Shown: positions 6,483 to 9,072 of the stretch, piece by piece
Position numbering within the stretch: the stretch's first letter is position 1
Layout: each line of letters starts with the position of its first letter
From: Planctomycetota bacterium
GTDB lineage: Bacteria; Planctomycetota; Phycisphaerae; WQYP01; JAJZKY01
Length of the DNA stretch: 9,072 nt
Direction: 5' to 3'
Assembly (NCBI GenBank): GCA_021803885.1
Contig: JAJZKY010000153.1
Span: forward strand, 1-9,072
The notes under the pieces: generated by a model
The model's input: the letters and a program-made list of their open reading frames with translations, nothing else
The model's database searches: none
What the model was told of the DNA's origin: nothing
Program-made: the position numbers and the translations under genes

Positions 6483-7784
6483 ATGGATGCACGGCCAATA
6501 TTATTTACCAACGGAAAGCTGATCGATCCGAATCGCACCCGGGTGCGCGAGGAAGAATTACTGGTGGTGGATGGCAAGATAGCCAAACGGGGCACCGGCC
6601 TGAAGGGGCACGCGCCCAAGGCGAAAGTAATCGATTTGTCCGGCTTGCACCTTTCACCGGGCTTTATCGATATACACGTCCATTTGCGTCAGCCAGGACA
6701 GGAACATAAAGAAACCATAGCAACGGGTGCGGCGGCGGCAGTGGCAGGCGGTTTCAGCACGATCTGCTGCATGCCAAACACGGTTCCGGCGCTGGACGAC
6801 CCGGCCCAGATAGAATTTGTCCTCAATCAATCGCGCAGCGCGAATCTTTGCGATGTGCGCCCGTTCGGTGCCATCACCAAGGGGAGAGACGGTAAGGAAT
6901 TGGCGGAACTGCATTTAATGCACGAGGCGGGTGCCGTAGGATTTAGCGATGATGGAGTCGGCGTGGCATCCGCCGCCGTCATGAGCAGGGCGTTTCAGTA
7001 CGCCAAGATGTTTGACGGATTAATCAGCCAGCATTGTGAAGAGCCCACACTCTCCGGCGGACCAATGAATGCCGGCATAACGGCCAATCGACTGGGACTT
7101 GCGGGGCTGCCGGCCGCCGCCGAAGAATTGATGATCGCCCGCGACTTAATCCTGAATCGCCACATCGGTGCGCGGTACCATGTGCAGCATATCAGCACGG
7201 CGGGCGCGGTTGATCTGGTGCGCCGCGCCAAGGCTGAAGGCCAATGTGTGACGGCGGAGGCCGCCCCGCATCATCTGCTATTGACCGATGCCGCCTGCAC
7301 CAATTACGACACCAACACCAAAATGAACCCGCCCCTGCGTACCGACGCCGATGTACAAGCCTGCATTGACGGGATTGCAGATGGCACCATTGAGGTGCTG
7401 GCCACCGATCATGCCCCGCACGCACAAGAGGAAAAGGAACTGGAATTTGACCGGGCACCGTTCGGTATCGTGGGACTGGAAACGGCCTTTCCCCTTTATC
7501 TTGAGGCCTTGGTACACACACGCCGCTTATCACTTGCGGCGATGATTCGCCTCATGACGGTTAATCCAGCCCGGGTTATTGGGCTGGCAGATCGCGGATT
7601 GCTGGCAGAGGGCAGCAGAGCTGACCTGACGATTTTCAATCTGGATCAGCCTTGGATCATCAAACCGGCTGCGTTTAAATCCAAGTCGCAAAATACGCCA
7701 TTTGCCGGTAAGTCGGTGCGCGGAAGAGTTAAAATGACGGTGGTAGGCGGTCGAGTCGTCCATGACGAGATAGCGTCCCGGTGA
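6483..7784 (+). CDS. pyrC: Dihydroorotase, class I (PyrC2 type)
   Basis: This is the zinc amidohydrolase that interconverts carbamoyl-aspartate and dihydroorotate, the third step of de novo pyrimidine synthesis. Its 433 residues are normal for the class I bacterial enzyme. Metal and substrate motifs are HVHLR (His65, His67, Arg69), CMPNT (96-100), GFSDDG (153-158, whose Asp takes the bridging position used by a carboxylated Lys in other amidohydrolases), QHCEE (His184), VQHIS (His236), MNPPLR (281-286) and ATDHAPH (307-313, catalytic Asp309). The C-terminal ADLTIFNLD, with NTPFAGKSVRGRVKMTVVGGRVV, is the small beta-sandwich part. All expected catalytic residues are present, so it should be active rather than a non-catalytic PyrC' partner of aspartate carbamoyltransferase. 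No pyrB is visible in the window. Confidence 0.95.
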   Translation: MDARPILFTNGKLIDPNRTRVREEELLVVDGKIAKRGTGLKGHAPKAKVIDLSGLHLSPGFIDIHVHLRQPGQEHKETIATGAAAAVAGGFSTICCMPNTVPALDDPAQIEFVLNQSRSANLCDVRPFGAITKGRDGKELAELHLMHEAGAVGFSDDGVGVASAAVMSRAFQYAKMFDGLISQHCEEPTLSGGPMNAGITANRLGLAGLPAAAEELMIARDLILNRHIGARYHVQHISTAGAVDLVRRAKAEGQCVTAEAAPHHLLLTDAACTNYDTNTKMNPPLRTDADVQACIDGIADGTIEVLATDHAPHAQEEKELEFDRAPFGIVGLETAFPLYLEALVHTRRLSLAAMIRLMTVNPARVIGLADRGLLAEGSRADLTIFNLDQPWIIKPAAFKSKSQNTPFAGKSVRGRVKMTVVGGRVVHDEIASR

Positions 7785-7800
7785 AACCGCCGATGCGGTT
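7785..7800 (+). promoter_or_regulatory. Small hairpin directly after pyrC
   Basis: AACCGC (7785-7790) pairs with GCGGTT (7795-7800) around a CGAT loop, starting right after the pyrC stop codon. The downstream T-run is weak and displaced (CTTTTG near 7809), so at best it is a poor terminator or an mRNA-stabilising stem between pyrC and the next gene. Confidence 0.35.
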
Positions 7801-7827
7801 CGATCCTGCTTTTGAACCGGTGGCATA

Positions 7828-8412
7828 ATGCTGATTGTAGATGCCTATAACCTGCTGCATGCGGCCGCGAGCCGACCCGGGAAGGTTACAGGTCTGTCGC
7901 TTCGGCAGTTGTGCAATGTTTGTGCAAGCATGAAGCTGACATTGGTCATGGATGGTGTTCGCAAACCCAGCGAACCATATCCCGATGACTACGACACGCT
8001 TCACTTACAATGGGCGGGGCGTGGGCGATCTGCCGACGACACTATCGTATTGCTTTGTGAATCCTCCACCGGCCGACGGGACATTTGTGTGGTGACCGAT
8101 GACAGGCAATTGCGAGCACGAGTAATGGCTCTGGGTGCCAAAACGCTTCATTGCGGTGTGTTTCTGAGGCAGGTGTATACCTATCGCCGGGAACAACGCG
8201 AACGGCAGGAGCGGACGGCCAAGCAGGCAAGCGTCACCTCGGCAGGCGAAACTGAATTTTGGATGCGTGTTTTTGGTTTTTCGATGCCGGCAGAGAACAA
8301 TGGAAAACAGGACCCAAGCATTCCGCGGGATAGTCATCAACCAAAGTTCGAGTTGGGCCAAATGACCGAAGCGGATATCGATGCGATCGACATGAGTGCT
8401 TATTTGGATTAG
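7828..8412 (+). CDS. YacP-like NYN-domain protein (putative ribonuclease)
   Basis: This 194-residue cytoplasmic protein has a PIN-like NYN domain of the YacP/Rae1 (DUF901) type at about residues 1-120. Conserved acidic and polar positions are visible: IVDAYNLLHA (Asp5, Asn8), LVMDGV (Asp42), SADDTI (68-73, Asp70 and Asp71) and VVTDDRQL (88-95), then ALGAKTL. These form the metal-binding pocket of PIN/NYN nucleases. Bacillus YacP/Rae1 is a ribosome-associated mRNA endonuclease, but whether this protein shares that role is inference. After the domain come a strongly charged linker (RREQRERQERTAKQ, 120-133) and a less familiar C-terminal tail ending DMSAYLD. The start lacks a strong Shine-Dalgarno sequence (only GGTGG at about 7819-7823), but the family N-terminus begins exactly here. 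The next gene starts 3 nt after its stop, so the two are probably cotranscribed. Confidence 0.88.
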   Translation: MLIVDAYNLLHAAASRPGKVTGLSLRQLCNVCASMKLTLVMDGVRKPSEPYPDDYDTLHLQWAGRGRSADDTIVLLCESSTGRRDICVVTDDRQLRARVMALGAKTLHCGVFLRQVYTYRREQRERQERTAKQASVTSAGETEFWMRVFGFSMPAENNGKQDPSIPRDSHQPKFELGQMTEADIDAIDMSAYLD

Positions 8413-8415
8413 GCG

Positions 8416-8988
8416 ATGAAAATGATTTATCGTGTACCCGTGATTTATGCGGCAACTTGTAAGTCTAACCTGGGTCCCATTACGGCGGGCTTCATGGATG
8501 GACTATTAATTTATCTCGCCTTTGAGCGGTATCCAACTGGAATAAGCCACTTGGTGGCCACGCATGTCGGAAACCCTACGATAGCGGAAGGTAGACCACA
8601 CGAGCGCAAAATACTGGCGACGATCATCGAGACCATTGAAACTCATGACTACCGGCGGCGAATTCAACTAAAAGCGATGGGGACGCCATTTCAAGAAAAA
8701 GTTTGGACACAATTATTGCATATTCCGCTGGGTGAAACCCGGACATACAAACAAGTGGCCGAAGCCATCGGCGAACCAGGCAAGTACCGTGCTGTCGCCC
8801 GAGCCTGTGCAGCGAATCCGATCGCCGTACTGATTCCGTGCCATCGTGTGGTTCAAACCAACGGCCAACTGGGCGGTTATCACTGGGGGACGGAACTCAA
8901 AGCTCAATTACTGGACATGGAAGTGCAGGAGGCCGAGAAATTGAAGCGCTCGGGCCAATCTTTGGTATCCAAAGTAGTCAAGGTCTGA
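8416..8988 (+). CDS. ogt: Methylated-DNA--protein-cysteine methyltransferase (Ada-C/Ogt type)
   Basis: This 190-residue suicide repair protein transfers the alkyl group from O6-alkylguanine (or O4-alkylthymine) in DNA to its own cysteine. The N-terminal ribonuclease-H-like domain (about 7-85) has SNLGPITAGFMDGLLIYLAF. The DNA-binding domain begins GTPFQEKVW (89-97) and carries IPLGETRTYKQVAEAIG (103-119, Tyr111 for nucleotide rotation), KYRAVARACAANP (123-135, Arg125 as the arginine finger), the active site IPCHRVV (140-146, acceptor Cys142) and LGGYHWGTELKAQLLDME (152-169). The ACAANP and YHWG stretches resemble the C-terminal half of E. coli Ada, but the Ada N-terminal methyl-phosphotriester domain and AraC-type helix-turn-helix are absent, so it should repair without regulating. 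It starts 3 nt after the NYN gene; its weak AGGCG overlaps that gene's stop codon, which suggests translational coupling. The extreme C-terminus (about 172-190) is lysine-rich and ends next to the terminal repeat. Confidence 0.93.
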   Translation: MKMIYRVPVIYAATCKSNLGPITAGFMDGLLIYLAFERYPTGISHLVATHVGNPTIAEGRPHERKILATIIETIETHDYRRRIQLKAMGTPFQEKVWTQLLHIPLGETRTYKQVAEAIGEPGKYRAVARACAANPIAVLIPCHRVVQTNGQLGGYHWGTELKAQLLDMEVQEAEKLKRSGQSLVSKVVKV

Positions 8989-9015
8989 CGCGGCTATTGC
9001 TTTTTTGCCAGCCAT
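8908..9015 (-). pseudogene. 5' stub of a second VOC-family gene (candidate remnant)
   Basis: On the minus strand the ATG at 9015-9013 begins MAGKKAIAASD, compared with MAGKNALSLSP of the VOC protein starting at 2220. The upstream 52 bases visible, including the Shine-Dalgarno, are identical. In the first seven codons the differences are two silent changes, one Asn-to-Lys, one silent Ala change and one Leu-to-Ile. After that similarity stops, and the frame runs 35 codons to a TAA, overlapping the 3' end of the alkyltransferase gene on the other strand. The simplest reading is a truncated paralogue fragment. It could also be a chance junction at a repeat end or an assembly artefact. Confidence 0.4.
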
Positions 9016-9072
9016 TTGAGATACTTCCTTTCGCAAAAATCCGATATCGACATATAAACGCGACAACCATTC
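9011..9072 (-). repeat. 62-nt repeat copy B (inverted copy of 2163-2224)
   Basis: This is an exact reverse complement of 2163-2224 right up to the last base of the window. It begins 22 nt after the alkyltransferase stop codon. Inward of 9011 the match decays (mismatches at 9010, 9007, 9001, 8998, 8997). The outer boundary cannot be seen because the window ends inside the repeat. Confidence 0.9.

Noticed and set aside
1..9072. CRISPR array, tRNA, rRNA, transposase or prophage genes
   Set aside because: I found no short regularly spaced repeats, no tRNA-like cloverleaf and no transposase or integrase motifs. The only long repeat is the 62-nt inverted pair.

Overview
The window holds the 3' end of one gene, eight complete genes and a terminal repeat. 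All intact genes are on the + strand. The gene set suggests a Gram-negative bacterium: a YqgE/AlgH-family protein, an MsbA-like ABC exporter with a large extracytoplasmic loop, and purine-led Shine-Dalgarno sites. The moderately high GC content, the class I (PyrC2-type) dihydroorotase and the ABC exporter architecture would suit Planctomycetota (Phycisphaerae-like). That placement is inference from general impression; no marker gene in the window settles it.

Left part (1-1590): the C-terminal two thirds of L-aspartate oxidase (nadB, NAD synthesis), then a YqgE/AlgH-family protein with its own good ribosome binding site.

Middle part (1591-4107): a compact stress-type cassette of three genes. 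They encode a DGPF/YCII-domain protein, a PhnB-like VOC-fold protein and a large ECF42-type sigma factor with a C-terminal TPR-like extension. The leader before the DGPF gene has two small hairpins, the second built from near-identical tandem palindromic 10-mers. The operon ends in a strong bulged hairpin plus T-tract terminator just after the sigma factor. The likely logic, from known ECF42 systems, is that the sigma factor drives its own DGPF/VOC neighbours.

Right part (4108-8988): an MsbA-type ABC half-transporter whose first extracytoplasmic loop carries an extra segment resembling a PDZ domain. It is followed by a class I dihydroorotase (pyrC, pyrimidine synthesis) with a -10-like box almost on top of its start codon. 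Then come a YacP-like NYN-domain putative nuclease and an O6-alkylguanine-DNA alkyltransferase resembling the C-terminal half of Ada, the last two only 3 nt apart.

The most unusual structure is at the right edge. The last 62 bases are an exact inverted copy of the promoter/RBS/start region of the VOC gene at 2163-2224. Similarity continues a few codons further with mostly synonymous changes, then collapses. This looks like the 5' stub of a second VOC-family gene, a mobile promoter-bearing repeat, or an assembly fold-back. The copy is cut by the window edge, so its full extent is unknown.
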